Assembly: GCA_019424905.1 (NCBI GenBank) | Contig: JAHYYP010000014.1 | Coordinates: 1 to 40,162, forward strand | DNA: 40,162 bases | Direction: 5' to 3' | From: Collinsella sp. | GTDB lineage: Bacteria; Actinomycetota; Coriobacteriia; Coriobacteriales; Coriobacteriaceae | Notes under the pieces: model-generated | What the model saw: the letters and a program-made list of their open reading frames with translations, nothing else | What the model was told of the DNA's origin: nothing | The model's database searches: none | Position numbers and translations under genes: made by a program | Part shown: positions 1 to 8,319 of the stretch, piece after piece | Layout: each line of letters starts with the position of its first letter | Numbering within the stretch: position 1 is the first letter of the stretch

Positions 1-1
1 C

Positions 2-1351
2 CTACTCCACAACATGACCGATAAGCTCATAGCAGAAGCTATCGGTAAACTCGACAGTCAGAATATCGCCCACGGACGCCTCGCTGGCGTCCAGATGCAC
101 CGCGCCATCGGAATCGGGCGCCTGGAACCAGGCGTGACCGATCAGCTCGGCGCCGTCCTCAGTCTCCTCGATGCCATCGACGATCACCTGGGCACGCTCG
201 CCCACATGGGCTGCCGTGGCGGCAAAACCGAGCGACTCGGCCAGATCCATGGCCTCCTGGGCGCGCTCGAGCTTGACCTCCTCATCGACCTGGCCCTCCA
301 TCTTGGCGGCCAGGCTGCCCTCCTCACGCGAGTAGGCAAAGACGCTCGTGTAGTCAAAGCCGACGGTGTCCATAAAGTCGATAAGATCGCGGAACTCGTC
401 ATCGGTCTCGGTCGGGAAGCCGACCATGGCCGTGGAGCGAATCACGATGCCGGGGATGCGCTCGCGAAGGTCGCGGAACAGATCCTCGAGCTCCTGGCGC
501 GAACCGGAGCGACGCATGGCCTTGAGGATGCGCGCGTCGCAGTGCTGCACGGGGATATCGATATAGGGCAGTACCTCGGGCGTATCGCGAATCGTCTCGA
601 TAAGCTCGTCGGTCATGCCCTCGGGCTGCAGATAGAGCACGCGGACCCAGACGTTATGCGGGCGCACAGCCTCGGCGACGGCACGCAGCAGCTGCGCCAG
701 ATTGCGCGGCGAGCCCTCGGCGAAGTCCTCGTCGGCAAAGTCGGTGCCCCAAATGCCCGTGTCCTGGCCGATCAGCACGATCTCGCGCACACCGCCGGCA
801 ACCAGGTCGCGCACCTCGGAGATAATGCTCTCGGCATTGCGCGAATGATAGCGACCGCGAATGTAGGGGATCATGCAGAAGCTGCAAAAACGATTGCAGC
901 CATCGGAAATCTTGACGTAGGCAACGGCACCCTCGACGGTACGCTTGACCTGCGGGATATAGGCCGCGATCTCACGTTCGAAACCCAGCACGCCATCGAT
1001 GACCGCCACGATGCCGTCCTCCTCGTCGGCCTTCACAAAGGCAGCGACCTCAGGCAGCTCGTCAGGCAGGTCATCGCCATAGCGCGACGGCACACAGCCG
1101 CACATGACGATGGGGCAGGCGCGAACGCCGTCCTGCACCTCATTGGCGAGCTCGAGCGTGGTCTCGATGCTCTCGGACGTCGCCGAGGCGAGAAACGAGC
1201 ACGTGTTGACGATGGCGATATCGGCATCCTGCGGGTCGAATGCCTCCTCGTAGCCCGCAGCGGTCAAAAGAGAACGCATGCGGTCGGTGTCAACCTCGTT
1301 CTTAGCGCACCCGAGGGTGATGTAGAGCACGGAGCCCAAAGGTGTATCCAT
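2..1351 (-). CDS. rimO: Ribosomal protein S12 methylthiotransferase RimO (radical SAM)
   Basis: RimO adds a methylthio group to a conserved aspartate of ribosomal protein S12, using S-adenosylmethionine and two iron-sulfur clusters. The 449-residue product has the expected three parts. The N-terminal methylthiotransferase domain has cluster cysteines at about C15 (in TLGCAKN), C51 (NTCSF) and C84 or C86. The radical-SAM motif CxxxCxxC is at about C152, C156 and C159 (DGCNRFCSFC). A C-terminal TRAM-like region ends in ELIGHVVE. The TLGCAKNxVD signature and the acidic C-terminus point to RimO rather than MiaB. The stop codon lies at bases 2-4, so the gene is complete. It is last in the visible rnj-ftsK-rodZ-yajQ-rimO series and starts 27 bases after yajQ. 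A modest AAAGGA lies about 13 bases before the ATG. The assignment is family recognition and is secure. Confidence 0.95.
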   Translation of the reverse strand: MDTPLGSVLYITLGCAKNEVDTDRMRSLLTAAGYEEAFDPQDADIAIVNTCSFLASATSESIETTLELANEVQDGVRACPIVMCGCVPSRYGDDLPDELPEVAAFVKADEEDGIVAVIDGVLGFEREIAAYIPQVKRTVEGAVAYVKISDGCNRFCSFCMIPYIRGRYHSRNAESIISEVRDLVAGGVREIVLIGQDTGIWGTDFADEDFAEGSPRNLAQLLRAVAEAVRPHNVWVRVLYLQPEGMTDELIETIRDTPEVLPYIDIPVQHCDARILKAMRRSGSRQELEDLFRDLRERIPGIVIRSTAMVGFPTETDDEFRDLIDFMDTVGFDYTSVFAYSREEGSLAAKMEGQVDEEVKLERAQEAMDLAESLGFAATAAHVGERAQVIVDGIEETEDGAELIGHAWFQAPDSDGAVHLDASEASVGDILTVEFTDSFCYELIGHVVE

Positions 1352-1378
1352 GTTGGAGAGCGGTCCTTTCGAATGTTA

Positions 1379-1876
1379 TTAGCGGTAGTTGGTGAACTGC
1401 AGCGGCTGGCCGTAGTCCTGGTCGCGCAGGAACTGGATCACCGTCTGAAGCGCATCCTTAGAGGCCGAGGTAACGCGCAGTTTATCGGCCTCGATGGTCA
1501 CCTTGACCTTGAGCTTTTGATCCTTGATGTCCTTATTGATCTTCTTGGCGGTCGCCTGGTCAATGCCCTCGACGATATGGCCGAGCACGCGCACGGTACC
1601 GCCCGAAGCCGCCTGCGACGCGTCCCAAGAGACAGCCTTAAGATCGATGCCGCGCTTGATGAGCTTAGAGCTCAGCACGTCAATGATCTGCTTGGAGACA
1701 AAATCGGCCGGGGCATTGATCGTAAAGAGCTTGTCGCCCTTCGAAAGCTCGATGGTGGCGCCGGAGTCCTTGAGGTCATAGCGCTGAGAGATCTCGCGGG
1801 TGGTCTGTTGGAAGGCGTTATCGACCTCCTGCATATTGACCTCGGACACAACGTCGAAGCTGGAATCTTTAGCCAT
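1379..1876 (-). CDS. yajQ: YajQ-family nucleotide-binding protein (UPF0234)
   Basis: The product has 165 residues, the usual length for the YajQ (DUF520) family of two-domain, RNP-like folds. It begins MAKDSSFDVVSEVNMQEVDNA, contains the family's RYDLKDSGATIEL segment near residue 37, and ends QPLQFTNYR, which is very typical. Members in other bacteria bind nucleotides, cyclic di-GMP among them, and tRNA or rRNA. The precise job here is unknown and nothing in the sequence narrows it. AAGGAAG lies 6 bases before the ATG. It sits 26 bases after the RodZ-like gene and 27 before rimO, which suggests co-transcription. The family call is firm and the function is not. Confidence 0.93.
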   Translation of the reverse strand: MAKDSSFDVVSEVNMQEVDNAFQQTTREISQRYDLKDSGATIELSKGDKLFTINAPADFVSKQIIDVLSSKLIKRGIDLKAVSWDASQAASGGTVRVLGHIVEGIDQATAKKINKDIKDQKLKVKVTIEADKLRVTSASKDALQTVIQFLRDQDYGQPLQFTNYR

Positions 1877-1902
1877 GGTTCTTCCTTTCGGTACGGGGAG
1901 CC

Positions 1903-3417
1903 TTAGTAGCTGTCGTACGAATAGTCATCTGAATCGTTTGCAGTCTGGCCGTCGGATGCCGTGTCGGTACCGTCGGTAGATTGGGCGTCGGTGCCGTCGG
2001 TAGACTGGGCGTCGGTGCCGTCGGCGGCATCGGTGCCGTCGGCACTCTCACCGTCTTCGGAGTCAGTGGTCTCCTTCTTGGGAACGGTAATGGTCACGCG
2101 CGCCACGCCCGATGTCTTGGTGTCGTAGCGAACCTTTTCACCGTTCTTGGTAACCGTGACATCGGAGGGCTTGGACGTGGTGATCTCGATCGAGGACTCG
2201 GGCGTGTACTCCTGCTCAAAGGGACCGGTTGCCTGGGCGCCAAAGACCGATTTACCGTCGACCTTGACCTCGATCCAGGCGGTCTTGCCCTTGGCAACGG
2301 AGACCTTGACCTTGATAACCTCGTCCTCTTTCTTTTTCGCGTTCGCCTTGGCGGCATCGGAATCGGCAGAATCCGTCGCCTCGTCGATGCCTTCATCCTC
2401 GTCAACAGATTCGGTCGTCTTGGAAGACTTCTTGGTCGTCGTCTTGGTGGCCGCGGGCGTCTCGGGCGTCGACTCGGGTGCAGAAGAGCCGCAGCCACGC
2501 AGGAGGACCACGATGAGCAGAATCAACAAAAGCGCCACGGCACCGATGCCGGCGTAGATGATGCGCGGATCGAGTCCATTGTTCTGGGGGGCACGTCCAC
2601 CGCCGCGTCCGCGATTAGAGCCACCGCGACCGTTTACCTGCGGCATACGGCCGCGACTGCTATCGGGACGACCACGATATCCGCCTTGGCTCTGCGAGCC
2701 GCGCTGACCCGAACGCGGCGCAAGCTCGCCACGGTTCTGATAGCCACGCTGGCCAGAGCGAGGCGCCGAAGAGCGTTGCCCGTAAGGCTGCGATTGAGAA
2801 CGGAGGCGCGGCGTCACCTGCGTGGTATCGGCGTCGGCATATCCACCGTGGGAACGCCCGGCAGAAACTCCGCGATAACCACGACCGGAGTAGCCACCGT
2901 CGCCGTAACCGGCGCGGGGATCGCGACTCAACCCGCGAGCGGCGGGAAGCGCACGATCATCCGGCATGGGCGTACTGCGAAAGCGATCTCGCTGAGAACG
3001 AATCTCCTCGCTGGAGCCCGTCTCGGTGATATAGCCCGCCTGCGGAGGGCGCTGGCCGTACCGCGTCGAGCGACCACCCTGAACCATCAGAAAGCGTCCG
3101 TTATCGACCGACGAACGCGAGTTAACGTAGCCGGCAGCATCCTGAAAACGACCGCCCTGCTGCGAGGTCTCGCGTTCATATGCCATGAGGTCATCAAAAT
3201 AAGCGTTGACGACCTCGCGCGGGTTAAGCCCCAAAAAGCGAGCATAGCTCGAAATCATGCCCTGCGCATAGCCGCGCGGAGGCATCGATGCAAAGTTACC
3301 GGTCTCGAAAAACTCGATGATCTGCGGCCTGATTTTGATGGTGTTGGCGACCTGCTGGATGGAAAGGCCCATCCGGCGACGCTGCTCGAGCAGCATGTCA
3401 CCAAAGCGTGCAGCCAT
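1903..3417 (-). CDS. RodZ-like membrane protein: N-terminal HTH, Arg/Gly-rich linker, one TM segment, repetitive acidic tail
   Basis: The 504-residue protein starts with a helix-turn-helix of the RodZ type at about residues 1-75 (LEQRRRMGLSIQQVA, then PRGYAQGMISSYARFLGL). Residues 85-285 form a long low-complexity stretch rich in Arg, Gly, Ser, Gln and Tyr, with APRSGQRG twice at about 218-225 and 233-240 and several RGG-type clusters. One membrane helix follows at about 286-307 (YAGIGAVALLLILLIVVLL). The outside part has a Thr/Ser/Lys linker, a compact domain resembling the RodZ C-terminal DUF4115 region (VSVAKGKTAWIEVKVDG), and a DGTDAQST-type repeat tail. RodZ links cell-shape machinery to the membrane in rods, and a similar role here is inference. 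A GGAGGA lies 6 bases before the ATG. The ATG overlaps the ftsK stop by one base (TGATG), indicating translational coupling. Confidence 0.8.
   Translation of the reverse strand: MAARFGDMLLEQRRRMGLSIQQVANTIKIRPQIIEFFETGNFASMPPRGYAQGMISSYARFLGLNPREVVNAYFDDLMAYERETSQQGGRFQDAAGYVNSRSSVDNGRFLMVQGGRSTRYGQRPPQAGYITETGSSEEIRSQRDRFRSTPMPDDRALPAARGLSRDPRAGYGDGGYSGRGYRGVSAGRSHGGYADADTTQVTPRLRSQSQPYGQRSSAPRSGQRGYQNRGELAPRSGQRGSQSQGGYRGRPDSSRGRMPQVNGRGGSNRGRGGGRAPQNNGLDPRIIYAGIGAVALLLILLIVVLLRGCGSSAPESTPETPAATKTTTKKSSKTTESVDEDEGIDEATDSADSDAAKANAKKKEDEVIKVKVSVAKGKTAWIEVKVDGKSVFGAQATGPFEQEYTPESSIEITTSKPSDVTVTKNGEKVRYDTKTSGVARVTITVPKKETTDSEDGESADGTDAADGTDAQSTDGTDAQSTDGTDTASDGQTANDSDDYSYDSY
1963..2030 (-). 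repeat. 24-bp tandem repeat coding for the DGTDAQST tail
   Basis: Two full 24-bp units (1963-1986 and 1987-2010) differ at only two bases. They are followed by a partial unit that grades into shorter GTCGGTGCC-type repeats up to about 2043. The unit codes for eight residues of the acidic, Thr-rich extracellular tail of the RodZ-like protein. The length is a multiple of three, so copy-number change would keep the reading frame. Confidence 0.85.
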
Positions 3418-6194
3418 CAGAATCCTCCAAACTCACGATCTTCACGTGCCATCTCGGCGTCGACAGACTCCAACGCGGCGAGCCCCTCCTCGTCCAGCAG
3501 GACCTCGCGCGGCTTGGAACCATCGGGCGGGCCGACGACACCCTTTTCTTCCAGCATGTCCATAATACGCCCGGCGCGCGCATAGCCAACCTTGAGGCGG
3601 CGTTGCAGCCCAGATGTGGAGCCCAGCTGCGATTCCACCACAATATGGGCGGCCTCCCAGATAAGCGGGTCGTCATCTTGCGGTTCGGCAACGCCCGTGC
3701 GAACAATGCCGCCACCAGCCATGGACATGGAAGCGGGCGCCACGGCAGAGAGAATCTCCTCATGGTAGTCGGGCTCGCTTTGCGACTTAACGAACTCGAC
3801 GATCTCGTTGATCTCGTCGTCCGAAACAAAGCAGCCCTGGATACGGCGGGGCTTACCCCAGTCGACTTTGGAGAACAGCATGTCGCCCAAACCAGTAAGC
3901 TTTTCGGCGCCCATCTGGTCGATAATGACGCGGGAATCGATGCCCGTAGCCACGTTAAAGGCAATACGATTGGTGATGTTGGCCTTGATAAGGCCCGTCA
4001 CCACGTTGGAGCTGGGGCGCTGCGTAGCCACGATAAGGTGAATACCGGCGGCACGGCCCAGCTGGGCGATACGGACGATCGAGGCCTCGACATCCTTGCC
4101 GGCTACCATCATCAGGTCCGAAAGCTCGTCGATGATGATGACCAGATAGGGCATCTTTTGCGGCGGGTTATCGTAATGCTCGAACTCGCCGGCAGCCTGC
4201 TTTTCGTTATAGGTCGAAATCTTGCGAACGTTGAGGCGCTCGAAGACCTTCAGGCGACGCTCCATCTCGGACACGGCCCACTGCAGCGCACTGGCAGCCT
4301 GCTTGGGCTCGGTCACCACGGGCACATAGAGATGCGGCAGGCCGTTATAGCCCGCAAGCTCGACGCGCTTGGGGTCGACCATGATAAGGCGAACGTCCTC
4401 GGGAAGGGCGCGCATGAGCAAGGTCGTGATGATGGAGTTGATCATGACCGACTTACCCGAACCGGTGGTGCCGGCGATCAGCAGATGGGGCATCTTGGCG
4501 AGGTCGGCGACAACCGGCGTGCCCTCGGCATCGCGACCGATGGCAAGCTCGAGCGGACCGCCCTTCACATAGGGAAGCACGTCGCCCAGGTTGACGTTCT
4601 GACGCTTGCGATTGGGGATCTCGATACCCACAAGCGAGGTGCCGGGAATCGGCGCAAAAATGCGCACCGACTGGGCGGCAAGCGAAAGCGCGATATCGTC
4701 CTCGAGGCTCGAGATCTTACTCACGCGCTCGCCCTCACCGGGCTGCAGCTTAAAGGTCGTGACCGTGGGGCCGGCAATCCAGCCGACGACGCGGGCGCTA
4801 CGGCCAAACTCAAGCAAGGTGGACTGCAGCGACTCGGCAGTCTGTTCCAGCTCCTTGTCAGAAGACGCGGAGGACGCCGACTGCGGGTTGGCATGCAGGA
4901 TTTCGAGCGGCGGGAGCTTGAGGCCGTCCTCTTGGTCGCCCTCGGCATCGGCATTGGTACCGTCCGCTCCCCCATCGCCGGCTGCAACAGAAGCAGCGGA
5001 AGCCGTGGGGGCGGAGGCATCGGAAACCTTGGGATGCTTTAGGAAGTCAGGGATCTGCGGAGCTGCCGAAACGGGATTCACGGCAAACGGCGGCTCGGAC
5101 TCGTCAGCCTTGTCCGGATCGTCTTCCATCGAAAACTGTCCGGTGACCTGTCCTGCCTTGGCACGGCGACGCGGCAGTAAGGTTGTCTTGGCGGTCTCGA
5201 GCGGAGCCTCGTCGTCCTCGTCATCGCCCTCGGTGAGTTCGATTTCGCTATCGGACCAAGACGGGTCGGGCTCGCTCGTGTTGAGCTTGGGCACGGCCTT
5301 GCCCTTCTTGGTATGGCGGCGCGGCAGCAACGTGGTCTTGGCTCGCTCGGCCTCCACGGTCTCGGACACATCGACAAACGGGTCATCGTCCTCGTCGTCA
5401 TCCAAAACCGAATCGACATCGCCACCCATGACCGTGGTCACGGCGGCGTCAGTTGCCTTCTGACGCAGGATGCTCAGGTGCGGACGGGCGACGCCGGGAA
5501 CCGACAGGGCCTCTTCGTCGCCCCACGGGCTCGCATTGACATCGGCACGACGGCGCTCGGCAAAATCGGCGGCGCGATCGCGTGCGGAGCGCAAAACGCC
5601 GCCCACCGAGAAGCCGATAATGACCAGGCCAACGACGACAAGGCCCAGCAAGACAACCATGGCGATAGGTTTACCCAGGGCGTTTTGCAAGGTACTTGCG
5701 ATAAAGGCGCCAATGTAGCCGCCCGAGGCGGAAAGGTTCTGCGGCGTAAACATGAGGTCACACGAATCGCTCGTGCCCGGCACCATCAGCGACAGGATAG
5801 AGACAATGGCCACAAAGACCACGGCGCCGCCCGCGACCGAGCGAATGTTGAGCGGCGAGTCCTCACCCAAAAAGAGCGTGGCGGCGAACAGCAAGATGAC
5901 GATCGGCAGCACGTAAGCGCCCAGGCCAAAGCCGAGGTGATAGAAGCCGGCGACAGCAGCCGTCACGGGCGCCGTTGCCGGCGAAATCACGGCAATGAAG
6001 GATGCAATCGCCAAAACGGCAATGACCACGCCGGCGATATCGCGATTGGCCGAAGGCTCGACCAGGGGCTCGAACTCATCGAACTCGGACTCGTGGCCCT
6101 TATTGGCACGCAGATGGGAACCGGCACCCTTCGCAGATGCCGGTTGGTTGTTGGCCTTATTGCCTTTGGCGTTTTGTGCAGATCCGCGCGCCAA
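3417..6194 (-). CDS. ftsK: FtsK/SpoIIIE DNA translocase
   Basis: This is a membrane-anchored DNA pump that moves chromosomal DNA through the closing septum. The 925-residue protein has about four N-terminal membrane segments (roughly 53-71, 91-109, 122-139 and 176-197). An acidic linker of about 250 residues follows, with the peptide AKTTLLPRR occurring twice. Next is the motor with Walker A GTTGSGKS at about 575-582 and a Walker B-like YLVIIIDELSDLMM. A C-terminal winged-helix gamma domain (SGLQRRLKVGYARAGRIMD) is the type that reads polar guide sequences. The start is TTG at 6192-6194 with GGAGG six bases upstream. It is separated from the rnj stop by one base, so the two are probably coupled. 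The family call is certain. The division or sporulation distinction cannot be made from sequence, but division or segregation is expected in a non-sporulating actinobacterium. Confidence 0.96.
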   Translation of the reverse strand: MARGSAQNAKGNKANNQPASAKGAGSHLRANKGHESEFDEFEPLVEPSANRDIAGVVIAVLAIASFIAVISPATAPVTAAVAGFYHLGFGLGAYVLPIVILLFAATLFLGEDSPLNIRSVAGGAVVFVAIVSILSLMVPGTSDSCDLMFTPQNLSASGGYIGAFIASTLQNALGKPIAMVVLLGLVVVGLVIIGFSVGGVLRSARDRAADFAERRRADVNASPWGDEEALSVPGVARPHLSILRQKATDAAVTTVMGGDVDSVLDDDEDDDPFVDVSETVEAERAKTTLLPRRHTKKGKAVPKLNTSEPDPSWSDSEIELTEGDDEDDEAPLETAKTTLLPRRRAKAGQVTGQFSMEDDPDKADESEPPFAVNPVSAAPQIPDFLKHPKVSDASAPTASAASVAAGDGGADGTNADAEGDQEDGLKLPPLEILHANPQSASSASSDKELEQTAESLQSTLLEFGRSARVVGWIAGPTVTTFKLQPGEGERVSKISSLEDDIALSLAAQSVRIFAPIPGTSLVGIEIPNRKRQNVNLGDVLPYVKGGPLELAIGRDAEGTPVVADLAKMPHLLIAGTTGSGKSVMINSIITTLLMRALPEDVRLIMVDPKRVELAGYNGLPHLYVPVVTEPKQAASALQWAVSEMERRLKVFERLNVRKISTYNEKQAAGEFEHYDNPPQKMPYLVIIIDELSDLMMVAGKDVEASIVRIAQLGRAAGIHLIVATQRPSSNVVTGLIKANITNRIAFNVATGIDSRVIIDQMGAEKLTGLGDMLFSKVDWGKPRRIQGCFVSDDEINEIVEFVKSQSEPDYHEEILSAVAPASMSMAGGGIVRTGVAEPQDDDPLIWEAAHIVVESQLGSTSGLQRRLKVGYARAGRIMDMLEEKGVVGPPDGSKPREVLLDEEGLAALESVDAEMAREDREFGGF

Positions 6195-6195
6195 A

Positions 6196-7866
6196 CTAAA
6201 CCTCCATGACGACCGGGATGATCATCGGGCGGGTGCGCGTACGGCTCCAGATAAAGTTGGAGAGCGAATCGCGCACGGCTTTGCGAATGGCATCGGAGCC
6301 GCTGCTGGTAAAGCTAAACTTGCCCTTCTCGATCGTCTTCATGATGGCTGCGGAGGCATCCTCGGAGAACTGATCGTCGATGGCAAACGAAACGCCGCGG
6401 CCCGAGAACTCGATAGCCTCGATCTTCTTGTGCTTGAGCGAGACGATGGCAACGGCCGTGACCATACCGTCGTTGGCGAGCTTTTGGCGATCGCGCAGGA
6501 CGATGGGATCGGTGTCACCGATGCGCAGACCGTCGACATAGACGACGCCGGACTCGACGGGCGTACCGCGCTTTACGATACCACCGCGCATCTCGAGCGT
6601 GTCACCGTTGTCGAGGATAAAGATGTGATCGTCCTTGATGCCCATCTTACGGGCAAGCTGGGCATGGGCGCGCAGATGCACGGCTTCGCCGTGAACCGGC
6701 ATAAAGTAGGTAGGCTTGGCCATGGCCATCAGAAGCTTGAGCTCCTCCTGGCTGCCGTGGCCCGAGACATGAACGAGTGCGCGATTCTTATCCCAGACGT
6801 CGCAGCCGAGCTTGGCCAGGCTGTTGACGACCTGCTGGACGGCCTTCTCGTTGCCGGGAACGGGAGTTGCCGAGAGGATGACGGTATCGCCCTCGTGGAT
6901 GGAGAGCGTCTTGTGCTCGCCGTTAGCCATGCGGGACAGGGCCGACAGCGGCTCGCCCTGCGAACCGGTGCACATGACGACGATCTTATCGTCAGGCAGG
7001 TTATCGATATCGAAGGCATCGAGGATATCGGCATCGTCGATGTTGAGGTAGCCCAGCTCGCGCGCCACGCGGGTGTTGGTGAGCATGGAGCGTCCGGTCA
7101 CGACGACCTTGCGGCCGCACTTGCGAGCGGCGTCGCAAATCTGCTGTAGGCGATGGATGTGGCTCGAGAACGACGCGACGAACACGCGGCCCGGGGCGTT
7201 CTTGATGGCGTGCAGCAGGTTGGGGCCGACTTCGGCCTCGGACTTGGTAAAGCCCGGAACCGTGGCGTTGGTGGAGTCGGAAAGCAGCAGGTCGATGCCC
7301 TGTTTAGCAAAGCGGCTGATGGCGGCATAGTCGGGCGTGACGCCATCGATGGGCGTCTGGTCGAGCTTAAAATCGCCCGTGTGCATGACGGTGCCCTGAT
7401 TGGTGCGAATGAACACGCCCAGAGCGCCGGGGATGGAGTGCGTCATGGAGAAGAAATCGAGCGAGATGCCACCGAGATTGACGTGGCTGCCGCCCTTGAC
7501 CTCACGGAACTTGGGCGCGCGAATGCGGAACTCGGAGAGCTTACCCTCGATAAAACCGAGCGTCAGCTTGCTCGAGAAGATGGGCACCTTGTTGTTGAGG
7601 TCCTGCAGCAGGTACGGAAGCGAACCGGTGTGGTCCTCGTGGCCGTGGGTGACGACGATGCCGCGGAGCTTCTCCTCGTTCTCCAGGACATAGGTGTAGT
7701 CGGGAAGCACCAGGTCGATACCGGGCTGGGAGTCGTCGGGGAACATGAGGCCGGCGTCGACGAGCACCATGTCGTCGCCGCACTCGAAGACCGTCATGTT
7801 CTTGCCGATGCCGTCAAGGCCGCCGAGCGGAATGATCTTCAAGGGAGATGATTTTTTAGCTGCCAT
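6196..7866 (-). CDS. rnj: Ribonuclease J (metallo-beta-lactamase/beta-CASP RNase)
   Basis: RNase J is an endo- and 5'-to-3' exoribonuclease that handles mRNA turnover and rRNA maturation where RNase E is absent. The 556-residue product starts MAAKKSSPLKIIPLGGLDGIG. It carries the zinc motif THGHEDHTGSLPYLL near residue 80, HTGDFKLDQTP, the beta-CASP motifs, and the late signature MPVHGEAVHLRAH. The frame stays open upstream to 7959, but the homologous start is the ATG at 7864-7866. It is preceded at some distance (about 14 bases) by GAAAGGA. The upstream neighbour across a 650-base palindrome-bearing gap is pnp, so two RNA-decay enzymes flank that gap. Downstream, ftsK follows after one base. 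The family is certain; it cannot be divided into J1 or J2 from one copy. Confidence 0.95.
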   Translation of the reverse strand: MAAKKSSPLKIIPLGGLDGIGKNMTVFECGDDMVLVDAGLMFPDDSQPGIDLVLPDYTYVLENEEKLRGIVVTHGHEDHTGSLPYLLQDLNNKVPIFSSKLTLGFIEGKLSEFRIRAPKFREVKGGSHVNLGGISLDFFSMTHSIPGALGVFIRTNQGTVMHTGDFKLDQTPIDGVTPDYAAISRFAKQGIDLLLSDSTNATVPGFTKSEAEVGPNLLHAIKNAPGRVFVASFSSHIHRLQQICDAARKCGRKVVVTGRSMLTNTRVARELGYLNIDDADILDAFDIDNLPDDKIVVMCTGSQGEPLSALSRMANGEHKTLSIHEGDTVILSATPVPGNEKAVQQVVNSLAKLGCDVWDKNRALVHVSGHGSQEELKLLMAMAKPTYFMPVHGEAVHLRAHAQLARKMGIKDDHIFILDNGDTLEMRGGIVKRGTPVESGVVYVDGLRIGDTDPIVLRDRQKLANDGMVTAVAIVSLKHKKIEAIEFSGRGVSFAIDDQFSEDASAAIMKTIEKGKFSFTSSGSDAIRKAVRDSLSNFIWSRTRTRPMIIPVVMEV

Positions 7867-8054
7867 AGGTTCGTGTGGTTTCCTTTCTTCGAAACGGGTC
7901 TGGAACAACCGACGGGGCGCTTCTGGCAAACCGACCGCCGGGAACGTACAAACATGCATCGCAGAGTCGATGCAGTAACCACATCATCATACCCAATTGT
8001 CCATCAACAGACCACCCATGCATCAAAGCCCCATCTGAACCTGTGTATCCCGCC

Positions 8055-8195
8055 GGTCTGGGCTCAGCGGCCCCGGCACGGGCTAAGTTTCCTGCTCTAC
8101 AGTCCTGCTCACGACGGAGGCCACATTAAGTGGCCTCCTGTTCGTGCGGAACTCGCGATAAACTTAGCCCGTGCCGGGGCCGCTGAGCCCAGACC
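8055..8195 (-). repeat. Large palindromic element 1 (36-bp perfect arms, 69-nt structured loop)
   Basis: Bases 8055-8090 are the exact reverse complement of 8160-8195, a 36-bp perfect inverted repeat enclosing 69 bases (8091-8159). The loop itself folds: a 9-bp stem (8116-8124 with 8130-8138) has the 5-base loop ATTAA, and CACGA (8110-8114) pairs with TCGTG (8142-8146). The innermost six bases of the arms are AAGTTT and AAACTT. The loop, read on the minus strand, is homologous without gaps to the loop of the element at 8320-8468 (58 of 69 identical), while the outer arms are unrelated. Nothing codes for protein here. What it does is unknown; see the findings. Confidence 0.9.
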
Positions 8196-8319
8196 TGCCA
8201 ATAAAGGACAGGTTTATTTAAGTAGGTTTTATCTGGGGAAATGCTGCTGCATCTCTCTACAGATCCGAAATCTGACTGCTGAATAGACTGTCTAACTCAA
8301 TGGCGAGCGGCACTAACTA

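Noticed and set aside
14..1906. Long open frame on the plus strand opposite rimO and yajQ
   Set aside because: It lies antisense to two clear genes, has no recognisable domain and runs across their boundary; GC-rich codon bias creates such shadows.
7867..7959. Longer N-terminus of RNase J starting at 7959
   Set aside because: The extra 31 residues show no homology, and the family start MAAKKSSPLKIIPLGG lies at 7866.
7873..8286. Frame reading through the first palindrome as a possible small protein
   Set aside because: It has no ribosome-binding site, its translation is dictated by the palindrome, and it matches nothing known.
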